Assembly (NCBI GenBank): GCA_017455785.1 | Contig: JAFSYZ010000014.1 | Coordinates: 1-13,685 of the forward strand | DNA length: 13,685 nt | Direction: 5' to 3' | DNA from: Candidatus Methanomethylophilaceae archaeon | GTDB taxonomy: Archaea; Thermoplasmatota; Thermoplasmata; Methanomassiliicoccales; Methanomethylophilaceae | Shown: positions 1 through 8,036 of the stretch, piece by piece | How positions within the stretch are numbered: position 1 is the stretch's first letter | Layout of the letters: every line of letters starts with the position of its first letter | The notes under the pieces: model-generated | Told to the model about the DNA's origin: nothing | The model's database searches: none | Seen by the model: only the letters and a program-made list of their open reading frames with translations | Program-made: the position numbers and the translations under genes

Positions 1-14
1 GTCTATATAATACT

Positions 15-1613
15 GTGAACAAGGGACGTATAGTCGTTGCTTTCATCGTCTTCGCGATATCATTCACGATTGTACAGAGTGCAGACTCTACCTCGGCCAT
101 AAATAATGACGATTTCAAACTATCCATCCCTGGATACGATTGGTCCATACCGATTCAGGCCTACATAGGTAACGGCCATTCCCAAACGTACACACTTTAC
201 ATAACGAACTATACGGACCATACGTTGGATGTATCCTTCCTATATTCTGGAGACAACCCTGATATCTATATTCAAGAGATTGAAAGCATCACGGTTCCAG
301 CGAATAAGGATGGCGGGCCTATCGTAACCGTAGAACAGGATATCACCATCTGTGTGAAGAGTGTCACCGAATCCTGTAATGGCGCCAGATCATTCATCGA
401 TATCCGCGTGGCCGACATCAACGATGACACCATAACGCTCATCCCGCTCGCATTCATCATCAATGTGACTTCGAGTTTCGATGCCTCCGGAAATTACAAT
501 AAATTCTTCGGATTCATCGATAATACCCTCCCTGAACCCTTCAATTCGCCGTTCGTACCGTTCTTCGTTTCCCTGATAGTACTCATACTTGTGACGTTTA
601 TCACAGTGAGACTGGCCGTTCCTGCATTGATAAAGACGGTCGAACAGTACCAGGACAAGAAGACTTCCATCAGGGTCAGAAGACTTCTGACTGTACTGAC
701 ATTGATGATCGCAGTGGCATTGTTCATAGATCCGGGACTCAGGATCCTGGGTGCGAACATCGTGTACATCTATGAAGCGGAAAGGATCGCCACCACCATT
801 CTGATCATACTGGCGGCCATAGCCATCTGGAAGGTCTACACCATTTCGATTATGGCTATCTTAAGGAAACTGAGTGAAGGCAGGGATTCCGATCTTGATC
901 TGAGCCTCATGCCGATATTCTCGTTCATCGGTAAACTTATCCTTTGGGTCGTCGGAACCGCAGCGATCCTTAAACTATACGGATTCGACCTTCAGACCAT
1001 TTTGATAAGTGCGGGATTCGTTACTCTCGGAATCACAATGGGAGCAAAAACGGTCCTTTCACAGTTCTTCAGCGGATTATCATTGCTGCTCACTAAAAGA
1101 TTCGCCGATAATGATTACATCAGTCTCAATGGGAAATACTATATCGTCAAAAAAATCGGCATTATGTATACCGAATTGACAAGTACCAAAAAGGACCGCA
1201 TCATATCCGTACCCAACAATATCATGGAGTCGGCCACACTTGTCAATACCAGTGACAGGATGATCAAGACCTACAGCATCTATATCACAATCAACGTTCC
1301 GTACGAATCGGATCTGAAAAAGATAGAATCCATACTTCTGGAAATGACCCACGAATATGAAGCTATAATGCAGGATGATAAACACAAACCTGTAGTCCGT
1401 CTTACAGAATTCGCAGATTCGAGCATTCAGCTCACACTTAAATTCTTCCTATCGCAGTATGCCAAAACTTCATCCATGATGAAGGCGATTTACATAAGAT
1501 TGAGGGAGAACGGCATCGACATCCCGTTCAACAGAATGGAAGTGGATATAATCGATAAGGACATGTCCGAATATCATACCAAGAACGTCAACGGGGATGA
1601 GTGTAGTGTATGA
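15..1613 (+). CDS. MscS-type mechanosensitive ion channel with extracytoplasmic domain (copy 1)
   Basis: This is a membrane channel of the small-conductance mechanosensitive (MscS) family, which opens under membrane tension to release solutes during osmotic downshock. Residues 5-20 form a hydrophobic signal segment. Residues about 30-175 form a beta-rich extracytoplasmic domain that I do not recognise as a named family, with an Ig-like feel. Membrane segments follow near 178-203, 224-240, 257-277 and 298-320. Residues 327-360 form the Gly/Ala-rich pore helix with the FFSGLSLLLT ending typical of MscS. The beta domain after it carries the hallmark ISVPNN...N (398-411), and an alpha/beta C-terminal domain runs to about 512. 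At 532 residues it is longer than E. coli MscS (286) because of the ectodomain. The GTG start gives a good signal peptide, but the frame stays open to the left edge, so an upstream start is possible. The stop overlaps the next gene by 4 nt. Confidence 0.87.
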   Translation: MNKGRIVVAFIVFAISFTIVQSADSTSAINNDDFKLSIPGYDWSIPIQAYIGNGHSQTYTLYITNYTDHTLDVSFLYSGDNPDIYIQEIESITVPANKDGGPIVTVEQDITICVKSVTESCNGARSFIDIRVADINDDTITLIPLAFIINVTSSFDASGNYNKFFGFIDNTLPEPFNSPFVPFFVSLIVLILVTFITVRLAVPALIKTVEQYQDKKTSIRVRRLLTVLTLMIAVALFIDPGLRILGANIVYIYEAERIATTILIILAAIAIWKVYTISIMAILRKLSEGRDSDLDLSLMPIFSFIGKLILWVVGTAAILKLYGFDLQTILISAGFVTLGITMGAKTVLSQFFSGLSLLLTKRFADNDYISLNGKYYIVKKIGIMYTELTSTKKDRIISVPNNIMESATLVNTSDRMIKTYSIYITINVPYESDLKKIESILLEMTHEYEAIMQDDKHKPVVRLTEFADSSIQLTLKFFLSQYAKTSSMMKAIYIRLRENGIDIPFNRMEVDIIDKDMSEYHTKNVNGDECSV

Positions 1614-3259
1614 CGTCCAAAACGAGGATAGCCTTTTTCTACAATCTAAGTGATATGATATTCATGGATAGGAGGATGGTCATCTTCGCACTCGCCCTCA
1701 TCATGATCTCAGGGGCACTTGTTCCGCTATGCTCCGAGGATACTGATGCAGTCGGTCCCGATGACTACAAGGTATCCATCCCGGGATACGATTGGTCCAT
1801 TCCTATAGAGGCAAACATAGGAAACGGCCATTCCAAGAACTATACCATCTATCTCACCAACCTCTCCGATCATGTGTTGGACATTTCCTTCGTGATCGAG
1901 AATGTGCCTGATGTCATCAGGTACACCCCGATAGATAGCATCACACTCATGCCCGCAGGTGACAAATCGGGCCAGGATATGGCGAAGATCAACTTCGTGA
2001 TATCTGTGATCGAGGTGACCACATCTCAAAGTAATCTGAAATTCTGGTTACAGATACGTGTCTGCGATATCACCGATGATTCGATCACGCTTAAGCCCCT
2101 GTCCTTCGTCATCAATGTGAAATCCAGCTTCGATATGTCCGGAAGCTACAACAAATTCTTCGGATTCATCGATAACACCCTTCCTGAACCCTTCAATACA
2201 CCTTACGTACCATTCTTCGTAACACTGATCGGCTTCGTAATCATAGCATTGATCGTGGTGAGGCTGTTGATCCCTACGCTATCCAAATTCATGGATGGGT
2301 ATACAAAAGGCAATGATCGGAAGAGATTCCAGAAATTACTGACATTGGCCGTACTGTTGATCTCCCTGGCCCTGTTCCTTGATCCAGGATTGAGGATTCT
2401 GGGTGCCGACCTCAGTCTGATATTCTACGTGGAGAAGTTCAGTCTGACGCTACTCATTGTGATCCTTGCCATAACCATATGGAAAGTCTACATAATGGTC
2501 GCCGAGAGTGTACTGAAGAAAATGGGCGAGATGGAGGATTCAAAGATAGATTCCACTCTGCTGCCGATCTTTTCCATGATCGGTAAGCTGTTTCTATGGG
2601 TGGGTGGTATCGCGGCCATCCTGCATGTCCACGGTTTCGACCTGTCAGGTATCCTCCTGAGTGCCGGAATCATATCATTAGGTATCACACTGGGCGCGCA
2701 GAGCGTACTCTCACAGTTCTTCAGCGGAATCTCTCTACTGCTCACCAGACCGTTCGCCAAAGGAGATTATCTCCAGATAGCGGGTGAGACCTATATAGTG
2801 AAGAGGGTTAAGCTCATGTACACCGAGTTCACCGGTACCGATAAGGACCGTGTGATCACTATACCCAACAACGTTGTGTCAGGTGCGACCATCGTCAATA
2901 TGACGAAGTATGACAAATCATTCAGGCTCCAGGTCTTCTTCCAGATTCCCTATGACGTGGAAGTGGCTAAGGCGGAGGAGGTCGTCCTCAAGATGGCTGA
3001 GGAAAGCCCTCATGTCATGCACAACTACAACAAGTACAAGAGACCTGCAGTGAGGCTTATAGAATTCCAGGATTCCGGGGTATTGCTGAGATTGGACGTC
3101 ACCATAGCCGATTACGCCAATATGCCCGTCATTCAGTCGGATCTCAAGAAGGAACTGTACATAAGACTGGCAGAGGCCAACATAGAGATGCCGTACAACA
3201 GGCTCGAGGTCACGATAATGAAGGACCAGGATGTTGCACATGATACGAATCCTGCATGA
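1610..3259 (+). CDS. MscS-type mechanosensitive ion channel with extracytoplasmic domain (copy 2)
   Basis: This is a tandem paralogue of the preceding channel with the same layout: signal segment (about 23-40), extracytoplasmic beta-rich domain (50-192), several membrane helices between about 199 and 340, the pore helix (349-380) and the MscS beta domain with ITIPNN (416-421) and a conserved N430. The stretch around residues 172-203 is almost identical to copy 1, including GFIDNTLPEPF, and so is SIPGYDWSIPI near the N terminus. The ATGA overlap at 1610-1613 suggests translational coupling in one operon. Start choice is uncertain: aligning the signal segments of the two paralogues favours the ATG at 1664 (531 residues, against 532 in copy 1), while coupling favours 1610. 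No convincing Shine-Dalgarno site decides it. A GGAGG at 1671-1675 abuts the ATG at 1677 too closely to be usable. Confidence 0.87.
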   Translation: MTSKTRIAFFYNLSDMIFMDRRMVIFALALIMISGALVPLCSEDTDAVGPDDYKVSIPGYDWSIPIEANIGNGHSKNYTIYLTNLSDHVLDISFVIENVPDVIRYTPIDSITLMPAGDKSGQDMAKINFVISVIEVTTSQSNLKFWLQIRVCDITDDSITLKPLSFVINVKSSFDMSGSYNKFFGFIDNTLPEPFNTPYVPFFVTLIGFVIIALIVVRLLIPTLSKFMDGYTKGNDRKRFQKLLTLAVLLISLALFLDPGLRILGADLSLIFYVEKFSLTLLIVILAITIWKVYIMVAESVLKKMGEMEDSKIDSTLLPIFSMIGKLFLWVGGIAAILHVHGFDLSGILLSAGIISLGITLGAQSVLSQFFSGISLLLTRPFAKGDYLQIAGETYIVKRVKLMYTEFTGTDKDRVITIPNNVVSGATIVNMTKYDKSFRLQVFFQIPYDVEVAKAEEVVLKMAEESPHVMHNYNKYKRPAVRLIEFQDSGVLLRLDVTIADYANMPVIQSDLKKELYIRLAEANIEMPYNRLEVTIMKDQDVAHDTNPA

Positions 3260-3278
3260 ATGCTCCTCCTCTATAATT

Positions 3279-3292
3279 AATATCATGATATT
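3279..3292. other. 14-bp perfect palindrome downstream of the channel operon
   Basis: The sequence AATATCATGATATT is its own reverse complement and lies 20 bp after the stop of the second channel gene. It could be a protein-binding site or a weak hairpin at the transcript end. It is AT-rich and not followed by a T tract, so a terminator role is not supported. Chance is possible. Confidence 0.25.
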
Positions 3293-3357
3293 CGACTCTT
3301 GGGAGAGACATAGATTGAATGAGCACAAAATTTCATAAAAATTCTGACCCATCTAAA

Positions 3358-3371
3358 AGATATTCATATCT
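3358..3371. promoter_or_regulatory. Inverted repeat upstream of a promoter, possible operator
   Basis: The arms AGATAT and ATATCT are separated by TC. The repeat ends 15 bp before the TATA box of the 3414 gene, a position where archaeal regulators often bind. The assignment rests only on symmetry and position. Confidence 0.2.
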
Positions 3372-3386
3372 CTTGTGATAATCCTA

Positions 3387-3394
3387 TTTATACC
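3387..3394 (+). promoter_or_regulatory. TATA box of the 3414 surface-protein gene
   Basis: TTTATACC lies with its first base 27 nt upstream of the ATG at 3414. In archaea transcription starts about 25 nt downstream of the TATA centre, which falls on the start codon and implies a leaderless mRNA. The same geometry recurs at 4661, 8032 and 9900. Confidence 0.65.
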
Positions 3395-3413
3395 GTAATT
3401 CCGATAATTATGT

Positions 3414-4592
3414 ATGTCCAGTTACATATCAACTACTAAAAAACGTTCTATGCTGGCTATTTTCATCGCGGTCGCAGCCGCCCTGATGATGCTGGCAGTG
3501 CCGATTGTGACGTCCGTTGATTCGGACGCATCACTGAAAGAAGATAAAGCAGGGTATTCCATCAAAATGGTGAACCCTACTGACGCTGAGATTGCCACTT
3601 ACGATCTATCCTGTGAGGATAAGAGCGATGAGGTCTACGATGCATCAAACATCTTCATGGGCATATTCAATGTTGACCTCTTTGAAACGACCAGTCTTAC
3701 CACCTCATCTTACAAGGTCAATATTGCAGACGGTACGAAGGTGAATTCAGGATCGGTCGATTTCATCAAAGATAATGAGTTATTCGTCGAGAATCTTATT
3801 TGGAAGGCAACAGCTGTCGAGAATGGTACCATCATCGATCCGGAGTTCCAGAATCCCTTCTTCAACTACTCCAAGGCCATCAGTGCCATCAAATCATACT
3901 TCGGTACGAACATTAGTATCGGTGACAAGGTCACAATAACCGGTAAGATCAACGTAAGAACGGCCATCAACCTGTCCAACTACTATGGAGAAGTAGACAG
4001 CACCCACAGTGTAATCTACGAATATTGCAACACGGCTTATTACATCGCTGACATCGATGTTACCATCGGCCTAATCAAGGCTGGAGAAGATGTAGGAAAA
4101 ACGATATCATTCCGTTCCGACAGTAGCTTCTCGATCTTCCTGAAGGTAACATACGACTACAAGGGCGTAGCATACAAGGACCTCACTTCCACCAGCCCTT
4201 GCACCATCACCAGCAAAGCATCGATAATGAATTTCGCTAAAGGAAGTTCGTACTACACAGTGAATGGTACAGATTATTCAATCGACTTTATCGGAACAAA
4301 GGAGAAGACAGAGGATACGTACGCTAATATCGTATCCAATACAGCCACGGATCTCGATAATTACAAGGCAATGATCGCAGCCATCCCTGCTTCCACCGCG
4401 AATGTGACAGTGGCCAAGACCTACGAGGATGCGCAATCCCTTTACAACTCCGTTGTCATCGGTGTCGCCGGAGAGGAAGTCGCCAGTTTCATCCTGATCC
4501 TTGTCGGGGTGTTCGTCGCCATCATCCTGATAATCGTCGCCATCCTTGTTGTGATATACTTCATAAGGAAGAAGAAACGCGAAACTCAGTGA
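3414..4592 (+). CDS. Surface protein with signal peptide and C-terminal membrane anchor, unknown function
   Basis: I do not recognise this 392-residue protein. Residues 8-11 are basic (KKRS) and 12-34 hydrophobic, followed by VDSDAS, as expected of a secretory signal with a cleavage region. Residues about 45-350 are polar, Ser/Thr/Asn-rich and predicted beta-rich, with N-glycosylation sequons at about N137, N151, N166, N186 and N284. Residues 358-384 form a strong membrane helix followed by RKKKR, so the bulk should face outside with a short basic cytoplasmic tail. There is no recognisable catalytic motif. It has its own promoter and a hairpin terminator, so it is probably monocistronic. The start is fixed by the TATA box 27 nt upstream. 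It could be an adhesin-like or structural envelope protein, but nothing proves this. Confidence 0.85.
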   Translation: MSSYISTTKKRSMLAIFIAVAAALMMLAVPIVTSVDSDASLKEDKAGYSIKMVNPTDAEIATYDLSCEDKSDEVYDASNIFMGIFNVDLFETTSLTTSSYKVNIADGTKVNSGSVDFIKDNELFVENLIWKATAVENGTIIDPEFQNPFFNYSKAISAIKSYFGTNISIGDKVTITGKINVRTAINLSNYYGEVDSTHSVIYEYCNTAYYIADIDVTIGLIKAGEDVGKTISFRSDSSFSIFLKVTYDYKGVAYKDLTSTSPCTITSKASIMNFAKGSSYYTVNGTDYSIDFIGTKEKTEDTYANIVSNTATDLDNYKAMIAAIPASTANVTVAKTYEDAQSLYNSVVIGVAGEEVASFILILVGVFVAIILIIVAILVVIYFIRKKKRETQ

Positions 4593-4622
4593 GGTCCTTC
4601 GGGACCTCCTCCCTTCTTTTTT
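4591..4622 (+). terminator. Hairpin with UUCG loop and T-rich run
   Basis: GAGGTCC (4591-4597) and GGACCTC (4602-4608) form a perfect 7-bp stem closed by the very stable TTCG tetraloop. A pyrimidine run with six T's (4617-4622) follows. The hairpin begins at the last two bases of the preceding stop codon, so it directly ends the 3414 gene. Archaeal termination depends mainly on T runs, which is consistent. Confidence 0.7.
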
Positions 4623-4660
4623 AATCTCCCTGTTACTATCGAGCCTGGACGATTGACTGT

Positions 4661-4668
4661 TTTATATC
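4661..4668 (+). promoter_or_regulatory. TATA box of the anchored nucleoside phosphorylase gene
   Basis: TTTATATC has its first base 28 nt before the ATG at 4689, predicting a leaderless transcript. It also argues against the longer in-frame TTG start at 4653, which would lie upstream of the promoter. Confidence 0.65.
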
Positions 4669-4688
4669 TAGATTGTCATCCATACATT

Positions 4689-5639
4689 ATGTCCGTGAGC
4701 CATGATAGGATCATCGCCATAGTCGCGTTGATCGTTGCGATCTCATCTCTTGCTGTAGCAGTTACCGTTACTGTACAATCGAACAATGATAACAATAACT
4801 ATAACGAACCAACAAACGAATACAATCGCATCACTTCATGTGCCGATTATATCCGTGGCAAGACTACGATCCAGCCTCAGATCGCCATCGTTCTGGGAAG
4901 CGGGTTATCAACCTTCGTCACGGGCATAGATGTTGAAACCACAATACCTTATTCCGATATCCCCGGATTCCCCGTATCCACTGTGGCCGGACATAATGGG
5001 AACTTCGTTCTGGGAAGGATGTCTGGATTCGATGTTATAATCATGCAGGGCAGGGTCCACTATTACGAAGGATACTCAACCCAGGACGTTGTACTCCCGA
5101 TCAGGGTCATGCATGAGCTGGGTGCCAACATGCTCATTCTGACGAATGCTGCCGGTTCATTGAATTACGATTTCGAGCCCGGAGAGTTCATGCTGTTGAC
5201 CGATCACATATCTATGGTTAGTTCACCTCTTATCGGTCCTAACATCAGTGAGTTGGGCGAGAGATTCACCCCCATGAACGACGCATATGACCCGGCATTA
5301 CGTGAGAAGGTGAAGTCTATCGCCGCGGAAATGGGTATCGAAATGAACGAGGGAGTCTACATACAAGTCACCGGACCCCAATATGAGACCCCTACAGAGA
5401 TCGATATGTACAGGAGTTGGGGAGCGGACGCAGTCGGTATGAGTACGGCCATAGAGACCATAACGGCCAAACATATGGGAATGCAGGTCTGCGGAATATC
5501 CTGTATCACCAATATGGGCGCTGGAATGGGCGGATCCGTACCATCGCACGAGGAGGTACAGGAGATGACCGCCAAGATGGCGTGGGAGCTCAAGAACATC
5601 GTCTATGAATTGCTCAACCGTCTCAACCTAGAGTCCTGA
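4689..5639 (+). CDS. Purine nucleoside phosphorylase with N-terminal membrane anchor
   Basis: Family members cleave purine (deoxy)nucleosides with phosphate to free base and pentose-1-phosphate for salvage. Residue numbers count from the ATG at 4689 (316 residues). The catalytic part, about 50-316, has the length of trimeric class-I PNPs: phosphate-binding GSGLS (70-74), GRVHYYEGYS (121-130), TNAAGS (152-157; TNAAGG is commoner), TGPQYETPTEI (228-238) with the base-binding Glu, VGMST (249-253), CITNMGAG (272-279) with the catalytic Asn, and SHEEV (286-290). What is unusual is the front. Residues 8-30 are a strong membrane helix preceded by an Arg, predicting an N-in/C-out signal anchor, and 31-47 are an Asn-rich linker. 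This would place the enzyme outside the membrane. No internal Met before residue 111 could give a soluble full-length enzyme. The stop lies 6 bp from the stop of the convergent LRR gene. Confidence 0.9.
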   Translation: MSVSHDRIIAIVALIVAISSLAVAVTVTVQSNNDNNNYNEPTNEYNRITSCADYIRGKTTIQPQIAIVLGSGLSTFVTGIDVETTIPYSDIPGFPVSTVAGHNGNFVLGRMSGFDVIIMQGRVHYYEGYSTQDVVLPIRVMHELGANMLILTNAAGSLNYDFEPGEFMLLTDHISMVSSPLIGPNISELGERFTPMNDAYDPALREKVKSIAAEMGIEMNEGVYIQVTGPQYETPTEIDMYRSWGADAVGMSTAIETITAKHMGMQVCGISCITNMGAGMGGSVPSHEEVQEMTAKMAWELKNIVYELLNRLNLES

Positions 5640-5645
5640 GTAGTC

Positions 5646-8003
5646 TCATCTCCTCCTGATCAGTAGGAACGCACCAGCGAGAATGACCAGAACAGCTACC
5701 GCTATCGCAACATACATCAATGTCTGATCCTCCGGAATCGGTTCAGGTACGTGATAGACGAAACTAACATTAGCACTAGCTGCCTCCTGCGGTATGGTGA
5801 ATCCTTCCTTTGCGGTCACATCGATCACATGTTCAGACTCATCGTAGTAGTGGATGGATTCATCTTCGAATGATATGTCGGCATCGCATAAGAAGGCCAG
5901 CTTCTTCAGTTGCAAGCAGCTGAATAATGCATTGGACTTCATTGTCTTCACGGAATCAGGCATTATGATCGATTCCAAGTGGGCACATTCACAGAAAGCC
6001 TCATACCCTATCGTCTTCACGGAATCAGGAATCCTATAGATGGTAGCATCCCCTCCGGCCGGATAGCACAGCAATACACTGACGGACTTATCGAACAGGG
6101 CCCCGTTCACGGATGTGTATGTGGCATTATCCTTATCGACTGTGAAGGATTTCAACGAGGTACAACCCTCGAATACACCATCCCCGATGGATTCCACAGA
6201 ACTGCCGATACTGATCTCCTTGAGTGAGGTACAATACTGGAAAGACCCCATATTTATCGCTCTGACTGAATTCGGTATCGATATCGATTCCAAAGAGGAA
6301 CAGCTCCAGAATAAGGAATTCCCGATGGATTCTAAAGATGAGGGCAATTTCACCGAGGTCAGTGATGAACAACTCCAGAACACGATATCGCCCATTGATG
6401 TTACCGATTCCGGGATATCGACTGTAGTAAGGGCAACACATGTCTGGAACAGTCCATCATCCAACAGTGTGATGCCGTCCGGTATATTGACAGAGGTCAA
6501 GGACCTGCATCCTGAGAACACGTACTTCCCTATGGTTCTGACGGAATCGGGCACATCCACTGAAATTAGAGCCGTGCAATCCATGAATATGTTGTCTTTC
6601 AATAATGTCAATCCTTTAGGTAATGTGACTGATTGCAGTGACCTGCATCCGAAGAAAGCACTCTCCTCAATCTCTGTAACGGAATCGGGTATCGAGATGG
6701 ATTTCAACGAAGTACATTCCCAGAAAGTACCGTTTCCGATCTTGTTTATGGAATCCGGTAGTTTGATCGAAACAAGAGCGGAACAGCCTTCGAATGAATT
6801 GGAGTATGTGGCCTCAACGCCCTCTGGAATATCATATTGCGTATCTGTCTTCCCTACCGGGTAGAGTATCAGTACCTTCATCTGTTTATCGAAGAGGACC
6901 CCGTTTTCTGAAGAGAACGTCTCATTTGCCTCATCGACTATGAATCCGGTGAATGCAGTGGAACCGCTTACAGCCGAATTTTTGATCGTCGTTACAGAGG
7001 CTGACAGAGAGACCGACTCCAGTGACGTACATTCGGAGAAAGCAAAGTTTTCAATGGATGTAACGGAATCACCCGTGATGATATGCTTGATTTGTTTGCA
7101 TGAGAGGAACGAATACTGACCTATCGTCGTTGTTGAAGCGGGCGTAGTGTACGTTTCGGCAGTACGCCCTATCGGATATGATATCAATGTCTTTCCTTCT
7201 TTATCGAACAGAACACCGTCTACAGAAGAGTATTGCATGTTATCTTCATCGACATTCAACATTTCAAGAGCATAACATCCGTCGAAAGCATCGGTGTCGA
7301 AGGATGTCACCCCTTTGCCTATAGATGCTGATTTCAGAGAAGTACATCCGCTGAAGGCATGACCGCCTAAGAATGTGAGACCATCACCCAATACCAGTGT
7401 CTCCAGTGATGTACAATCAGCGAAGGCTTGCTGTTTCATGGTTGTGACCGAGTCCGGTATCTCCAAGGATGTCAAAGAGGAGCATTTGAAGAATGCATGG
7501 TCGCCGATACTGATGAGAGAATCGGGTATCTCTAAAGATGACAATGAATAACATTTGTAGAACACGTAGTACTCAATGGATTCCAATGATTCCGGTAGAT
7601 CGATCGACTGTAAAGAGTCGCATTCACTGAACGCATCCGCACCTATGGATGTAACACCCTCAGGGACTACTATGGTCGTTATCGGGATTTTGGAGAATGC
7701 ATACTCGCCGATATATGTCAGACCATTGGGTAATGATACGGTCCTTACCTCGTTACCTCCCCATTTGACATCCTTACTCTTATAGTCATACATCGCACCC
7801 GTACCGGTTATGACCAATTCTCCGTTGGTACTGTCATATGTCCACGTCAGATCATCACCGCACTTACCGGTAACCTCTTTGACGGAATCGGAGTCCGTGC
7901 CTTCAACAATGATCAATGAGAATAATGCAACAGCTACAATCAACACTGCCGAAAAGGACAGCAGTCTTCCAGAGAACGTCCTGAGGACCGATCCGCGTGC
8001 CAT
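5646..8003 (-). CDS. BspA-like leucine-rich-repeat (LRR_5) surface protein, membrane anchored
   Basis: This 785-residue protein has a signal segment (12-33) followed by GTDSDS. An N-terminal BspA-type cap follows (about 46-90: CGDDLTWTYD, LVITGTGAMYDY). A long series of about 23-residue repeats covers about 87-700, of the form IP-DSVTSIG--AF--CTSL. Three repeats are interrupted by the family's typical insertion: GVLFDKEGKTLISYP (263-277), GVLFDKQMKVLILYP (368-382) and GALFDKSVSVLLCYP (634-648). Residues 762-782 form a membrane helix followed by RRR, so the repeats face outside. Bacterial relatives such as BspA bind host or microbial surfaces, and gut methanogens of this type also carry them. 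The start is set by a TATA box 29 nt upstream. The repeats are diverged at DNA level. A binding role is inference. Confidence 0.92.
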   Translation of the reverse strand: MARGSVLRTFSGRLLSFSAVLIVAVALFSLIIVEGTDSDSVKEVTGKCGDDLTWTYDSTNGELVITGTGAMYDYKSKDVKWGGNEVRTVSLPNGLTYIGEYAFSKIPITTIVVPEGVTSIGADAFSECDSLQSIDLPESLESIEYYVFYKCYSLSSLEIPDSLISIGDHAFFKCSSLTSLEIPDSVTTMKQQAFADCTSLETLVLGDGLTFLGGHAFSGCTSLKSASIGKGVTSFDTDAFDGCYALEMLNVDEDNMQYSSVDGVLFDKEGKTLISYPIGRTAETYTTPASTTTIGQYSFLSCKQIKHIITGDSVTSIENFAFSECTSLESVSLSASVTTIKNSAVSGSTAFTGFIVDEANETFSSENGVLFDKQMKVLILYPVGKTDTQYDIPEGVEATYSNSFEGCSALVSIKLPDSINKIGNGTFWECTSLKSISIPDSVTEIEESAFFGCRSLQSVTLPKGLTLLKDNIFMDCTALISVDVPDSVRTIGKYVFSGCRSLTSVNIPDGITLLDDGLFQTCVALTTVDIPESVTSMGDIVFWSCSSLTSVKLPSSLESIGNSLFWSCSSLESISIPNSVRAINMGSFQYCTSLKEISIGSSVESIGDGVFEGCTSLKSFTVDKDNATYTSVNGALFDKSVSVLLCYPAGGDATIYRIPDSVKTIGYEAFCECAHLESIIMPDSVKTMKSNALFSCLQLKKLAFLCDADISFEDESIHYYDESEHVIDVTAKEGFTIPQEAASANVSFVYHVPEPIPEDQTLMYVAIAVAVLVILAGAFLLIRRR

Positions 8004-8024
8004 AAGGCCAATACTTCTTGTAAA

Positions 8025-8032
8025 AATATAAA
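8025..8032 (-). promoter_or_regulatory. TATA box of the LRR surface-protein gene
   Basis: On the minus strand the sequence reads TTTATATT with its first base at 8032, 29 nt before the start codon at 8003, predicting a leaderless mRNA. It lies in the 33-bp gap after the stop of the upstream reductase-like gene, so the LRR gene can be expressed independently of it. Confidence 0.65.
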
Positions 8033-8036
8033 GCGT

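Noticed and set aside
2..12. TATA-like stretch at the left edge just before the first channel gene
   Set aside because: Its first base is only about 13 nt from the GTG start, not the 27-29 nt found elsewhere, so it would place the transcript start inside the coding region. The true promoter is probably outside the window.
4653..4688. In-frame TTG extension of the nucleoside phosphorylase
   Set aside because: It lies upstream of and across the TATA box. The ATG at 4689 has the regular promoter spacing and gives a cleaner membrane anchor.
6115..6864. A 249-codon open frame on the plus strand opposite the LRR gene
   Set aside because: It mirrors the minus-strand repeats. The repeated LRR codons keep the opposite strand free of stops, and the translation is a low-quality periodic sequence with no family features.
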